DNA of 64,000 bases from Pseudomonadota bacterium (GCA_021325655.1 JAJPGT010000024.1:24369-88368), one strand, 5' to 3'; positions 25,769-35,108 are shown, counted from the first letter of the stretch. Numbers and translations: made by a program. Notes: generated by a model from the sequence alone, not told the origin.

Positions 25769-27472
25769 CTACTTTTCGATCCAGACGTCGTTGTAGTAGG
25801 GGTACAGGTTCCACTGGTGCGGCAGCCAGCCGTGGACGTTCTTGCGGTTCACCCAGATGTTGTTGCGGTTCACCAGCGGGATAATCGGCAGGTTGCGGGC
25901 GACTTCCACCTGGAAGGTCGCGCCGGCCAGCCGTAGCTCGTCCTCGTTGGACGCCTGCTGCCAGGCCTGGATCGCCGCGTCGACCGAGGGGATGCTCGCC
26001 TTCTGCCAGTTGGGCGAGTTGCCGGTGCCGACGAACAGGATCACCACGTCGATCGGGACCGGCCAGAGGTAGAAGAACATGAAGGCGTCCGGGGCCGGGG
26101 TGCCGAACAGCTTGCCGAAGTAGGTGCCGCGGTCGAACGCCTGGACGTTGACGTTCATCCCCAGTTCGTGGAGCTGGGCCTGAATCACTGAACCGAGTTG
26201 CTGGTTCTGCGACTCCGCCTGGATGACCAGGCTGAACTCCATCCGGACGCCGTTCTTGGTCAGAATCCCGTCCGAGCCGGGCATCCAGCCAAGCTCGGCG
26301 ACGAGCTGCTTGGCCCGGTTCAGGTCGAACTGGTTGTAGTTCTCCACGTCCTTGGTGTAGTACTTGTCGCCCGAGGTCACTGGACCGTACAGCGGCGTGC
26401 CCTGGCCGAAGAAGAGCGCGTCGACCATCGCCTGGCGGTCGAACGCCATCGAGATCGCCTGGCGCATCTTCAGCTCGTGGAAGTCCAGGTCCTTGCGCTC
26501 GAAGCTGGTCCCCATGAAGTAGCCGGACCACTCCTTGAGCGTGATCACGTTCAGATCCGGGTTACCCTGGAGCCGCTCGACATCCTGGAAGGCGGGCGCG
26601 TGCAGCGTATCCAGCTCCCCGTTCTCGATCCGGATCGCCCGCTGCGAGGCCTCCAGGATCGCCTCCCAGCGGATGCCGTCCAGGTAGGCCTTGCCCTTGT
26701 TCTCGAAGTACGGGGTGATGGAGCCCGGATAGTCGTCCCAGCGATTGACGGTGACGTGGCTGCCCGGCACCCATTCACCGAAGGTGAACGGGCCGCTGCC
26801 GTCGATCACCTTCTTGCCGTACTCGGCGCCGAGCTGGTTGCGTGTCTGCATGTTGACGATGCGCCAGTAGCCCGTCTTGATGACGTTCAGGATGTCGTAG
26901 TAGGGATGCTTCAGATTCAGCACCACGGTCTTGGCATCGGGCGTGTCCACGCTATCGATCGGGCCCATCAGCCCGCCCAGCGGCGAGCCGCTGTTCGGGT
27001 CCTTGATCGCGTCATACACCTCTTTGATCGCCGTCGCGTCGACCGGGCGCCCGGTGTGGAACTTCGCCCCGTCGCGGAGGTGCAGGGTGAGCTTGGTGCC
27101 ATCGGGCGAGAACTCCCAGCTCTGGGCGAGCTGCGGCACGTAGTTGCCCTGCGGGTCGTTGGTGATGGCCGCTTCGTAGAGGGCGAAGAAGCCGGGGTCG
27201 TACCAGGTGGTGTTGATCGGATCCATGCGCGAGAAGTCGAGGTCGTAGCCCTCCCGCAGGATCCCGCCGGTCTGCACCCGGCTCGGCCCCGTGGCCCTGG
27301 CTTCCTGAGCCGATGGGGCCGGGGCGGCCGCGGCTGTGCTGGCCAGCAGGCTGCTGATGGCCGGGAGCGAAAGCCCGAGGCCGATCGCGCGCTGCATGAA
27401 CGCCCGCCGGGTGATACGGCGAGCCTGATACTCGCGGACGAGATCGCGTAGGCCGGTGCTGGTGTCTGCCAT
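25769..27472 (-). CDS. Extracellular solute-binding protein family 5 (peptide/nickel type), Tat signal
   Basis: A 567-residue SBP5 protein heading the transporter operon. The N-terminus carries a twin-arginine signal (ITRRAFMQRA then a hydrophobic stretch GLGLSLPAISSLLASTAAAA), implying folded export by Tat. The body shows SBP5 blocks such as LTLHLRDGAKFHTGRPVDA and AISMAFDRQAMVDALF. Ligand is probably a peptide or peptide-like compound, but the family also binds glycans and metals. The operon order is binding protein, DppB, DppC, DppD, DppF, then creatininase and RidA. Confidence 0.93.
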   Translation of the reverse strand: MADTSTGLRDLVREYQARRITRRAFMQRAIGLGLSLPAISSLLASTAAAAPAPSAQEARATGPSRVQTGGILREGYDLDFSRMDPINTTWYDPGFFALYEAAITNDPQGNYVPQLAQSWEFSPDGTKLTLHLRDGAKFHTGRPVDATAIKEVYDAIKDPNSGSPLGGLMGPIDSVDTPDAKTVVLNLKHPYYDILNVIKTGYWRIVNMQTRNQLGAEYGKKVIDGSGPFTFGEWVPGSHVTVNRWDDYPGSITPYFENKGKAYLDGIRWEAILEASQRAIRIENGELDTLHAPAFQDVERLQGNPDLNVITLKEWSGYFMGTSFERKDLDFHELKMRQAISMAFDRQAMVDALFFGQGTPLYGPVTSGDKYYTKDVENYNQFDLNRAKQLVAELGWMPGSDGILTKNGVRMEFSLVIQAESQNQQLGSVIQAQLHELGMNVNVQAFDRGTYFGKLFGTPAPDAFMFFYLWPVPIDVVILFVGTGNSPNWQKASIPSVDAAIQAWQQASNEDELRLAGATFQVEVARNLPIIPLVNRNNIWVNRKNVHGWLPHQWNLYPYYNDVWIEK

Positions 27473-27598
27473 CGCGGCACCCCTCGTGTGCGTTGACTGT
27501 CGACGATAGTGGGAGCGACGGGCGCGAGGGTAGCAAAGGGCCGGGGGTCTGTCAACGACCGCGCCAATCTTCTGGCGTGGCGGCGCCAGGCGCGCTCG

Positions 27599-28225
27599 CT
27601 ACGGGGTGCTGGGGTCCAGCCGGTAATCGGCCAGGAAGGCGAGCGTCTGCTCGCGGAGCCGCTCCCCCCAGGCGCTCTCCAGCAGCCGCGTCCCCTGCTC
27701 GAGCACCGGGAGACGGCTCAGGACGGTCCAGCCCACGGCAAGGCGGGCGGTCTGCTCAGCGTGCGCTAACGCCTGGCGATCCCGCGCCCCGACGAAGAGC
27801 AGCTTTGGCATCACAGCCGTTCGGATGTCCTCGTACTGGGCCGGGTCCAGCAAGGGGGAGAGACCCACCAGCGCGTCGAACGGCTCGTCCCGCGCGGCGA
27901 GCAGCGCGGCCGGGACGCTCGCGCCGGCGGCGATGAGGAAGCGGCGTCGAGCGCCCGCGGCCTGAGCCCAGGCGAGCGCCACCTGCACGCTGGCCACCAG
28001 ATGCTCGCGGTCCGGGGCAGTATCGGAGAGGCCGTGCCCGGGTAGATCATAGGCGAGCACCGCGTAGGCGCGCTCGGCCAGCAGCGACGGCAGGTCCAGC
28101 CAGGCATCTAGGTCCTCGTCGGTCGGGGCATGGACCAGAACCGCCCAACTGGGCCCGTCGCCCCAGCGCACCCCGCGCAGCGCCAGCCCGCCCGGGGCTG
28201 CCAGCTCCACCGCCTCCGGCTGCAT
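27599..28225 (-). CDS. Alpha/beta-hydrolase-fold protein with degenerate active site
   Basis: A 208-residue alpha/beta hydrolase. It keeps the fold marks WAVLVHAPTDEDLDAW and LAYDLPGHGLS, and a nucleophile-elbow-like AAGASVPAAL with Ser but Pro at the usual final Gly. The position where a catalytic His is expected reads LEQGTRLLES, with no His visible. It may be a non-catalytic or altered hydrolase. It follows the DUF2236 gene on the same strand with a 52-base gap. Confidence 0.75.
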   Translation of the reverse strand: MQPEAVELAAPGGLALRGVRWGDGPSWAVLVHAPTDEDLDAWLDLPSLLAERAYAVLAYDLPGHGLSDTAPDREHLVASVQVALAWAQAAGARRRFLIAAGASVPAALLAARDEPFDALVGLSPLLDPAQYEDIRTAVMPKLLFVGARDRQALAHAEQTARLAVGWTVLSRLPVLEQGTRLLESAWGERLREQTLAFLADYRLDPSTP

Positions 28226-28277
28226 CGCCGCTCCATGCTTATGCCGCTGCCACTGATGATAGCCGGCCCGCGCCGGC

Positions 28278-29150
28278 TCAGCCGCCGGCCACGCCCTGCC
28301 GGGCGCGGCGGCGGGCGGCGCGCGCGGCGGGCCAGTGTCGCAGCACGGTGGGCGTGAGAGGCAGCAGCCGGCGAATCAGCGCCGCCGAGCGCTCCAGCGC
28401 CCGCTCATCACGGCGGGTCCAGGGCAGCCCGTAGGCTTGGCGGATCGCGGGCGGGAGCAGCCCGAGGGTGGGCAGCCGCATCAGCCAGAGCAGCGGGCGG
28501 GCGGGCAATGGGTGGGGCGGGTAGACGATCTCCCGTGCGAGCGCGCGCGCCAGGTTGGTGACGGAGATCTGACCACTGGCGTACATGCACTCCATGTAGG
28601 CGCGGTTCTCCGCCATGGTGGTCGGCAGGTAGCCGTCTGGGATACCGAGCAGCGGGGCCAGCCCGCTCGCCTCCAGGCAGTAGCGGTCCTTCTCTGCGGG
28701 GGTCAGCGGGCCAACGTACAGCTCGTAGGTGCGCGGGAGCATCTCCAGCAGCGTAGCGTGGACCCAGCGCAGCAGCTCCGGGTCGTGCGCGGAGTAGCGC
28801 GTCCCGGCCGGGAAGGCCGGGGTGTCCTCGCGCAGCTCGCCGTTGACGGAGTCGTGGATGCGGTTGATGCCATCCGCCGCCTGGGCGACCTGCGCGCTAT
28901 CGCCGAAGGTGAGCGCCAGCATCGCGCGCAGCGTCTGCCGCAGCCGGCGCAGACGGCCGTGGCGGTCGGCCAGGAAGCGGCTGTGCTCGGCCACCCCGGC
29001 GGCCACCAGCGGGTGGGCGAGCTGGAGCAGGATGGCCGGCCCCCAGCCGAACAGGGTGATGACCTCGCCGTTGATCTTCCAGGCGACGCTGGGCGGGCCG
29101 GCCAGGCCCTCTGAGCTGGTATCAGGCAGGGAGGTGGGATGGGGTTGCAT
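28278..29150 (-). CDS. DUF2236 (MpaB/Lcp-like) oxygenase-family protein
   Basis: A 290-residue DUF2236 protein related to latex-clearing protein and MpaB. Family features include GWGPAILLQLAHPLVAAGVAEH (with the conserved His), a second helix RWVHATLLEML with conserved His, and DRYCLEASGLAPLLGIP. Lcp members use b-type haem to cleave polyisoprene. Whether this copy binds haem is an inference. It is divergent from the GNAT gene. Confidence 0.87.
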   Translation of the reverse strand: MQPHPTSLPDTSSEGLAGPPSVAWKINGEVITLFGWGPAILLQLAHPLVAAGVAEHSRFLADRHGRLRRLRQTLRAMLALTFGDSAQVAQAADGINRIHDSVNGELREDTPAFPAGTRYSAHDPELLRWVHATLLEMLPRTYELYVGPLTPAEKDRYCLEASGLAPLLGIPDGYLPTTMAENRAYMECMYASGQISVTNLARALAREIVYPPHPLPARPLLWLMRLPTLGLLPPAIRQAYGLPWTRRDERALERSAALIRRLLPLTPTVLRHWPAARAARRRARQGVAGG

Positions 29151-29279
29151 GCCCTTTCAGTGTGGCGCCCCTGGCCCGCCGCTGTCCAAGAATCCCGTCG
29201 AGGCGGAAGCAGCGGTCGCGGCCGCCCGCTTGTGCTACCCTGCCAGAGGTGCAGGGCGAAGCGGCGGAGTCACGAGCCG

Positions 29280-29801
29280 ATGATCAGCAGAAGCGAGACC
29301 ACGCTCCGGCTGGCGCGCCGGGAGGACGCGGCGGCGATCGCCCGGATCTACAATCAGGGCATCGAGGAGCGGCAGGCAACGTTCGAGACAGAGCCGCGCA
29401 GCGCCGCGCAGATCGAGCATCTGCTGGACGAGCGCGGCGAGCGGTACCCCACGGTCGTCGTCGAGCACGACGGCCAAGTGGTGGCCTGGGCCGGCGTCAG
29501 CGCCTACCGGACCCGTCCGTGCTACGCCGGGGTGGGCGAGTTCTCGGTCTACGTCGATCGCGCCGCCCGGGGGAGCGGGATGGGCCGGCTGGCGCTGGAG
29601 GGGCTGATCGCCGCCTGCGAGCAGCGCGGTTTCTGGAAGCTCGTCTCGCGGGTGTTCCCGGAAAACACGGCCAGCCGAGCGCTGTGCCAGCGTGCCGGCT
29701 TCCGCGAGGTCGGCGTGTACCGCCGGCACGGGAAGCTGGACGGCCAGTGGCGCGACTGTGTGATCGTGGAGCGGCTGATCGGCGAGGCGGCCGCGCCGTA
29801 G
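29280..29801 (+). CDS. GNAT N-acetyltransferase (phosphinothricin/methionine-derivative acetyltransferase type)
   Basis: A 173-residue GNAT enzyme. It opens with LRLARREDAAAIARIYNQGI and has VEFSVYVD-like motif GEFSVYVDRAARGSGMGRLAL, whose R-G-S-G-M-G is the acetyl-CoA pyrophosphate loop, then NTASRALCQRAGFREVGVYRRHGKLDGQW, typical of the PAT/MddA/ArsN subfamily. Substrate may be methionine sulfoximine, phosphinothricin or a related amino acid. The ATG at 29280 is favoured because homologues start there; a TACCCT box lies about 40 bases upstream. Confidence 0.88.
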   Translation: MISRSETTLRLARREDAAAIARIYNQGIEERQATFETEPRSAAQIEHLLDERGERYPTVVVEHDGQVVAWAGVSAYRTRPCYAGVGEFSVYVDRAARGSGMGRLALEGLIAACEQRGFWKLVSRVFPENTASRALCQRAGFREVGVYRRHGKLDGQWRDCVIVERLIGEAAAP

Positions 29802-29985
29802 GCGCGCCGGGCGCTGGCACCGGCCCGCGCTGGGCAGCACCTGTTGGACTGTCCGAGCAAGCGCGCTTCGCCGCTGCTCGGGCTCGGCGCACTGAGGTCT
29901 GGCGACGCCTGGCTCAGCGCGGAGACCGAGCCTGATATGGCGGGGCGCCAGCCGTGCTCCCTGCGCCCGCGGCGAGGGCGGTTGT

Positions 29986-30014
29986 TTGACAGCGGCCCTG
30001 GCCGCTTCTACCCT
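29986..30014 (+). promoter_or_regulatory. Promoter of the NDH-2 gene with a palindrome in its spacer
   Basis: TTGACA (29986-29991) is followed by exactly 17 bases and TACCCT (30009-30014). The spacer contains a perfect palindrome GCGGCC-CT-GGCCGC (29992-30005), a plausible operator. The ATG lies 27 bases after the -10 box. The remaining 29802-29985 shows nothing recognisable. Confidence 0.6.
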
Positions 30015-30041
30015 GCCTTCAGCAGCAGTGCGTAAGGGACG

Positions 30042-31736
30042 ATGAGCGAGCAGGAGCCTGAGAGCGGCAGCGGACGCCCGCGGGTGCTGATCCTTGGTGG
30101 CGGCTTCGGCGGGGTCGCGGTGGCCCAGGAGCTGGAGCGGCTCCAGGCGCGCTATGGCCGGCGGCTCGACGTGACGCTGGTCAGCCGCGACAACTCCCTC
30201 CTGTTCGTCCCGATGCTGCCCGAGGCGGCGACGGGCAGCATCGATCTGACCCACATCCTGAGCCCGCTGCGGGCGCTGCTCCCTCGCACCCGGGTGCGAG
30301 TGGAGACGGTACATGCGATCGACCTGGCCGAGCGCACGGTCACCACGATCAACCCCAGCACCCACCGCGAGCACATGCTCCAGTGGGACTTTCTGGTGAT
30401 CGCGCTGGGCAACGTGGTGAACCTCAGCGGAATGCCCGGGGTGGCCGAGCACGGGCTGCCGATCAAGACGATCGGCGACGCGCTGCACATCCGCAACCAC
30501 ACCCTGGACATGCTGGAGGGGGCGGACCAGGAGAGCGACCCCGAGGCCCGGCAGCGGCTGCTGACCTTCGTCGTCGCTGGCGGCGGGTTTTCCGGGGTGG
30601 AGATCGCCGCCGAGCTGAACGACTTCGTCCGCGAGGCGATCTCCTGCTACCCCTCGCTGCGCCCAGACGACGCGCGGGTCATCCTGCTGCACAGCGGCGA
30701 CCGCATCCTGCCAGAACTGTCGCCCGGGCTGGCCTGGTTCGCCCAGCGCAAGCTGCTGGAGCGCGGCGTCCAGATCCGGCTCGGAGTTCGGCTAGCCGCC
30801 GCCACCGCGCACGAGGTGCATCTGCAAGGCGGCGAGCGGATTGGAGCACACACGCTGGTCGTCGCGATTGGGGCCGGCCCCAACCCGATCCTCCAGGCGC
30901 TCGACCTGCCGATGGAGCGCGGCCGGCTGGCAGTGGACGAGACGCTGCTGGTGCGGGGCCAGCGCCGGGTCTGGGCGCTGGGCGATTGCGCCGCGGTGCC
31001 GAACCCGAAGACGGGCCAGCCCGCCCCGCCCACCGCGCAGTTCGCGCTGCGCGAGGGCAGGACGGTGGCGCGCAACGTCTACGCCACCGCGCTCGGGCGC
31101 CGCCCGGCCCCGTTCCGCTTCACCGGGCTGGGCCAGCTCGTCTCTCTCGGACACCGCTCCGCCGTCGCCGAGCTGCCGTTCGGGGTGAAGATCGCCGGCT
31201 TCCCCGCCTGGCTGCTCTGGCGCAGCTTCTACCTGTTCCGGCTCCCCAGCCTGGAGCGCAAGCTGCGCGTCTGGCTCGACTGGAACCTGGACCTGTTCTT
31301 CCCGCGTGACCTGGCGGAGCTGAACGTGGAGCGCACCGAGCGCATCTCGCTGGCCCACTACGAACCGGGCGAGGCGATCGTGACGCAGGGGGAGCGGGCC
31401 GATGCCTTCTACGTGATCATCAAGGGTGAGGTGCAGGTGCTGCGGCGGGCGGATGGCCAGGAGGTGGAGCTGGCCCGGCTGCGCCAGGGTGACTCGTTCG
31501 GCGAAGTGGGGCTGTTGCGCAACCAGCGGCGCAACGCCACCGTCAAGGCGGTGACCCCGGTAGATGTGATCTCCCTTGGCCGGCGGGACTTCGACCTGCT
31601 CACCGGCACCTGGAGCCACCTGGGGCGGATCATCGAGGACCTCGCCACCAGTCGCGACAGCGGCGCGCCACCGGCCACGGCGCAGCCCGAGTCCGCGGGC
31701 GGCGATGCCCGGGCAGGCAGCGCGCCAGGTTCCTGA
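30042..31736 (+). CDS. Type II NADH dehydrogenase-like flavoprotein fused to a cyclic-nucleotide-binding domain
   Basis: A 564-residue protein. Residues 1-410 form an NDH-2-type pyridine nucleotide oxidoreductase: FAD motif VLILGGGFGGVAVAQEL (residue 13 on), NAD motif VVAGGGFSGVEIAAELNDF (about 178) and the second FAD motif VWALGDCAAVPNP (about 310). The hydrophobic stretch AWLLWRSFYLFRLPSL would anchor it to the membrane. Residues about 440-540 form a CRP-like cyclic-nucleotide-binding domain (GEAIVTQGERADAFYVIIKG, GDSFGEVGLL). It probably oxidises NADH to quinone under ligand control. It is a single-gene unit with its own promoter. Confidence 0.9.
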   Translation: MSEQEPESGSGRPRVLILGGGFGGVAVAQELERLQARYGRRLDVTLVSRDNSLLFVPMLPEAATGSIDLTHILSPLRALLPRTRVRVETVHAIDLAERTVTTINPSTHREHMLQWDFLVIALGNVVNLSGMPGVAEHGLPIKTIGDALHIRNHTLDMLEGADQESDPEARQRLLTFVVAGGGFSGVEIAAELNDFVREAISCYPSLRPDDARVILLHSGDRILPELSPGLAWFAQRKLLERGVQIRLGVRLAAATAHEVHLQGGERIGAHTLVVAIGAGPNPILQALDLPMERGRLAVDETLLVRGQRRVWALGDCAAVPNPKTGQPAPPTAQFALREGRTVARNVYATALGRRPAPFRFTGLGQLVSLGHRSAVAELPFGVKIAGFPAWLLWRSFYLFRLPSLERKLRVWLDWNLDLFFPRDLAELNVERTERISLAHYEPGEAIVTQGERADAFYVIIKGEVQVLRRADGQEVELARLRQGDSFGEVGLLRNQRRNATVKAVTPVDVISLGRRDFDLLTGTWSHLGRIIEDLATSRDSGAPPATAQPESAGGDARAGSAPGS

Positions 31737-31944
31737 CCGCCAGGTGTCTCCAGGTGGCGGAACCTTGGGCCGGCGAGACCGCCGAGCAGTCGGGCCCGCC
31801 GCGGGCTGGGCAGGCAAGCACTCACGGCGCACGGAGCGGCTCCGGCGCGGCGTCGCGGGTGAGCCCCTGATGCGAGGATCGGGACCGCCGCCAGGTTTCT
31901 GGCCGCGTGACGCGGATTAGAGCCGGGACAGGACGGGGGTGTGG

Positions 31945-31950
31945 GATAAT
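31945..31950 (+). promoter_or_regulatory. GATAAT -10 box just before the DUF2207 start
   Basis: GATAAT ends 8 bases before the ATG at 31959, with no Shine-Dalgarno in between, suggesting a leaderless or very short leader mRNA. The gap 31737-31944 contains no other recognisable element. Confidence 0.5.
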
Positions 31951-31958
31951 TCAGCGCG

Positions 31959-33851
31959 ATGAAGCGTTCCTGTCTGTCGCTCTTCCTGCTGATCGCGCTG
32001 GTGGCTCTCCCATCGCTTGCCTGGGCGCAGTCCCGGTCGAGCGTCACCTGGGATAGCTACAACGTCGAGATAGCGATTCAGCCCAATGGCGACTTTATCG
32101 TCACCGAGACGCAGGCGATCAGCTTCAACGGTACCTTCAGCAAGGCGTATCGGGAGATCCCGCTGGATCGGACAACGGGCATTACCGACGTCCAGGTGGG
32201 TGAGCCCAACCGCCCCTATCGCCAGGCCTACGGGGTGGCCAACAGCTACAGCGTCAGCACGACGGACGCGGGCACGCTGCGGATCGATTGGTGGTTCCCG
32301 CAGACGACGAACGCGCAGCGGACGTTCATCATCCGCTACCGGGTCCACGGCGGGCTGCGCTACTACCCGGGCGGCGACCAGCTCTACTGGAAAGCGATCT
32401 ACGACAACCGGGCCGGGCCGATCCGCTCCGCCAGGCTCAGCGTCACCTTCCCGCAGGACGTCCCGCGCGACCAGCTCCTGGCCACGGTGTACCCCGGCGG
32501 CCTAGCCAGCGGGCCGGACGTCCCCGATCCCCGCACCGTGCAGTTCAGCGCTCAGAATGTGACGGCCCAGACCGGGCTGGAGGTGCGGGTGCAGTTCCCG
32601 CATGGGCTAGTGCAGGGGAGCCCGCCGCCCTGGCAGGCCACCGCCGACGCGGCGGACCACTGGAATCAGGATATCCGCCCGATCCTCGACTTCCTGGCAC
32701 TGCTGGTCGGGCTCGCGATCCCGGTCGTCGGCCTGGTGATCGTCTTCCTCACCTGGTACACCAAGGGCCGCGACCCACGGGTGAGCGGGGTGCCGGAGGT
32801 GCTGGAGCAGCCGCCAAGCGACCTGCCACCCGGCGTGGCCGGGACGCTGGTGGACGAGCAGGCCGACGTGCAGGACGTGCTGGCCACGCTGCTGGACCTG
32901 GCGCGGCGCGGGATCATCCAGATCCAGGAGGAGCAGAACCCGGAGCTGCTCGGCTCGTCGCGGGACTTCGTGATTACCCAGGTGCAGCCCAACCCCATCG
33001 GGCTGCGCGCCTTCGAGCGCACGGTGCTGGCCGCGGTGCTGCCCGGCGGGCAGCCGACGCGCGTGTCGGAGATGAAGGGGCGCTTCCAGGCGCACATCCC
33101 CCTCTTCCGGCAGCAACTGTTCGACGAAGCGGTGCGGGCGGGGCTCTTCAATGAGAGCCCGGAGAGGTCGCGGCAGCATTACCGTGCCATCGCCCTGGCA
33201 CTCCTGGTGCTGTCGCTCGTGGGCGGGATCGTTTCCGTGATCCTGTTCGGCAGCCGGGTCGACCTGATCTTCGTCCCGTTCGTTGGCCTCGGGATCGTCG
33301 GGCTGGTCCTCGCCTGGACCAGCCGGGCGATGGCGCGCCGCACCCGGGCCGGGGCGCTGGAGGCGGCGCGCTGGCGCGCGTTCGGTCGCTACCTGGCACA
33401 GAGCGAGCTGCGCGACGGCCACCAGGACGTGCTGGAGCGCTACCTGCCCTACGCAGTCGCGCTCGGGGCGGACCGCGAGTGGCTGCGGAAGTTCGCCTCG
33501 GTCGGAACCCCACCACCGCGCTGGTATGGCCCGATGGGGGGCGGCTACGGCTCTGGCGGCATCCCGCCGATCATCATCCTTCCCGGTGGTGGCGGCTGGG
33601 GCGGCCCTGGACCGCGCCATCGCTCTGGGGGCGAGCCGAACGCGCCAGCCGATGGGGGGATCGGGTTCCCCACGCCGCAGGACGTCAGCGACCGCGCCGC
33701 CGGCGGGCTCCAGAGCTGGAGCGACGCGCTGGCTGACCTGCTCAACAGCACCTCCGATGCGCTCAGTCGCGGCGGGGGCAGCGGCGACTGGAGTGGCGGT
33801 GGCGGCGGCAGCGACGGCGGTGGCGGTGGCGGTGGCGGCGGCTTCGGCTAG
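31959..33851 (+). CDS. DUF2207 membrane protein with glycine-rich tail
   Basis: A 630-residue DUF2207 protein: signal peptide to about residue 24 (AWAQ), a periplasmic/extracellular beta domain (about 25-225, VEIAIQPNGDFIVTETQAISF), a membrane helix near residue 245, a cytoplasmic segment with LATLLDLARRGIIQI, two more helices (about 410-450) and a C-terminal Ser/Gly tail that ends in an uninterrupted glycine run before FG. The tail is typical of the family, whose function is unknown. The following DUF4178 gene is 53 bases downstream. Confidence 0.88.
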   Translation: MKRSCLSLFLLIALVALPSLAWAQSRSSVTWDSYNVEIAIQPNGDFIVTETQAISFNGTFSKAYREIPLDRTTGITDVQVGEPNRPYRQAYGVANSYSVSTTDAGTLRIDWWFPQTTNAQRTFIIRYRVHGGLRYYPGGDQLYWKAIYDNRAGPIRSARLSVTFPQDVPRDQLLATVYPGGLASGPDVPDPRTVQFSAQNVTAQTGLEVRVQFPHGLVQGSPPPWQATADAADHWNQDIRPILDFLALLVGLAIPVVGLVIVFLTWYTKGRDPRVSGVPEVLEQPPSDLPPGVAGTLVDEQADVQDVLATLLDLARRGIIQIQEEQNPELLGSSRDFVITQVQPNPIGLRAFERTVLAAVLPGGQPTRVSEMKGRFQAHIPLFRQQLFDEAVRAGLFNESPERSRQHYRAIALALLVLSLVGGIVSVILFGSRVDLIFVPFVGLGIVGLVLAWTSRAMARRTRAGALEAARWRAFGRYLAQSELRDGHQDVLERYLPYAVALGADREWLRKFASVGTPPPRWYGPMGGGYGSGGIPPIIILPGGGGWGGPGPRHRSGGEPNAPADGGIGFPTPQDVSDRAAGGLQSWSDALADLLNSTSDALSRGGGSGDWSGGGGGSDGGGGGGGGGFG

Positions 33852-33904
33852 CCGCGACGCCGGCCGTTCCAAGCCCTGAGGGGAACGCAGAGTCTGGAGG
33901 AGCG

Positions 33905-35011
33905 ATGCCGCAGGGGCGAGCGCTCGCCTATGGATTGATCGCGCTTGGCGCGGGCCTGGCGGTGCTGGTGCTGCTCTGGCTGGTGGTTAACGCGGCCGGG
34001 GGGCAGCTTCGGGCGGGCGGCTTCGTGCTCGGGCTACTGCTGCTGTTCGTCCTGGGCGGCCCCCCGCTGGGCGCCGGGCTGTACCTGCTGAGCCGCGGCA
34101 AGCAGGAGGAGCAGGAGCAGCAGATGTTCGAGCGGCAGCGGCGCGTGCTGGATCAGGATCGTATGCTTCGTGCGGAGCTGGCGCGCTCCTTCCGCCAGCA
34201 GGCGGAGCGGCTTTCAGCGCTGGCCACCCCGGCCGCGGCGCGGACGGCCACCCGGCTGCGCGACCTCGCCGAGGACCTGGAGCGCCCGGGCTACGACCAG
34301 GCCAACTGGTACGGCGCCGTTACGCTGGATGCTGAGGACCAGGAGCAGCTCCAGCGCTACAACGACCTGCTGGTGGAGGAGCAGCGTCGGATCGAGCAGG
34401 CGACGGCGCGAGCGGAGGAGGACCCATCGGCGGCGACGCTGGCCCTGGTGCAGCAGGCGCTGGAGCGCTGGGAGGAGCAGTTCCGCCGCCGGCAGGACAT
34501 CCTGCTCCGCGGCCGCAAAGCCCCCGGCGTCGCCCCCAGCGAGCTGCTGCGCGCGCGCCAGCCCAGCCGGGGCGCGGCGGCGCTGGCCGCGCTGAAACTC
34601 CGCGACGCAGTGACGCTGGATGGCGAGGACTACGTTGTCGAAGCGAGCGCCACCTACTTCGCCAGCGGCCGCACCTGGCACATCTTCACCCTGCGCTCGG
34701 AGCGCAGCGAGCGGTGGCTCTATGTCGGCCCGGGCGGGATCGATCTGGCGCTGCTGGAACCGGCGGCGCTACCAGCAGAGCTGGGCGCGCCCACCTTCGA
34801 CGGAGGCTGCGCCCTGGCGGAGAGCGGCGCGGCGAGCGCAACCGTGGAGGGCACGGTGGGGCGCAGCGAGGGGGTGCTGGTGGACTACTGGCGCTACGCC
34901 TGCCCCAGCCAGGGGCTCGCCTGGGTGGAGCGCTGGCCCGACGACGCCCCCCGCGCCTACACCGGCGCCCCACTCAACCCGGCCGGCGTCGAGGTCTGGC
35001 CCGCCGCCTAA
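33905..35011 (+). CDS. DUF4178 membrane-anchored protein with coiled coil
   Basis: A 368-residue protein with two N-terminal membrane helices (about 9-30 and 38-62), a long charged, Gln/Glu/Arg-rich coiled-coil segment (about 65-205) and a C-terminal DUF4178 domain (about 225-365) with the characteristic LRDAVTLDGEDYVVEASATYF, WHIFTLRSE and VDYWRYACP. DUF4178 proteins often accompany small envelope or secretion operons; function is unknown. A GGAGGAGCG site precedes the ATG. It lies between DUF2207 and an Ig-like anchored protein. Confidence 0.82.
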   Translation: MPQGRALAYGLIALGAGLAVLVLLWLVVNAAGGQLRAGGFVLGLLLLFVLGGPPLGAGLYLLSRGKQEEQEQQMFERQRRVLDQDRMLRAELARSFRQQAERLSALATPAAARTATRLRDLAEDLERPGYDQANWYGAVTLDAEDQEQLQRYNDLLVEEQRRIEQATARAEEDPSAATLALVQQALERWEEQFRRRQDILLRGRKAPGVAPSELLRARQPSRGAAALAALKLRDAVTLDGEDYVVEASATYFASGRTWHIFTLRSERSERWLYVGPGGIDLALLEPAALPAELGAPTFDGGCALAESGAASATVEGTVGRSEGVLVDYWRYACPSQGLAWVERWPDDAPRAYTGAPLNPAGVEVWPAA

Positions 35012-35108
35012 CGCCCCGCATCCCGCGTCCGCCGGGCACTACGGTCCGATCACAATCCGCTCCCGGCGGCCGGTTTCGCGCCCGTGGCGCTTTACACTGA
35101 GCGCGACG

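Noticed and set aside
26198..27451. Long open frame on the forward strand opposite the solute-binding protein
   Set aside because: Its translation is Arg/Val/His-rich with no domain and mirrors the codons of a well-supported SBP5 gene; such antisense frames are common at this GC content.
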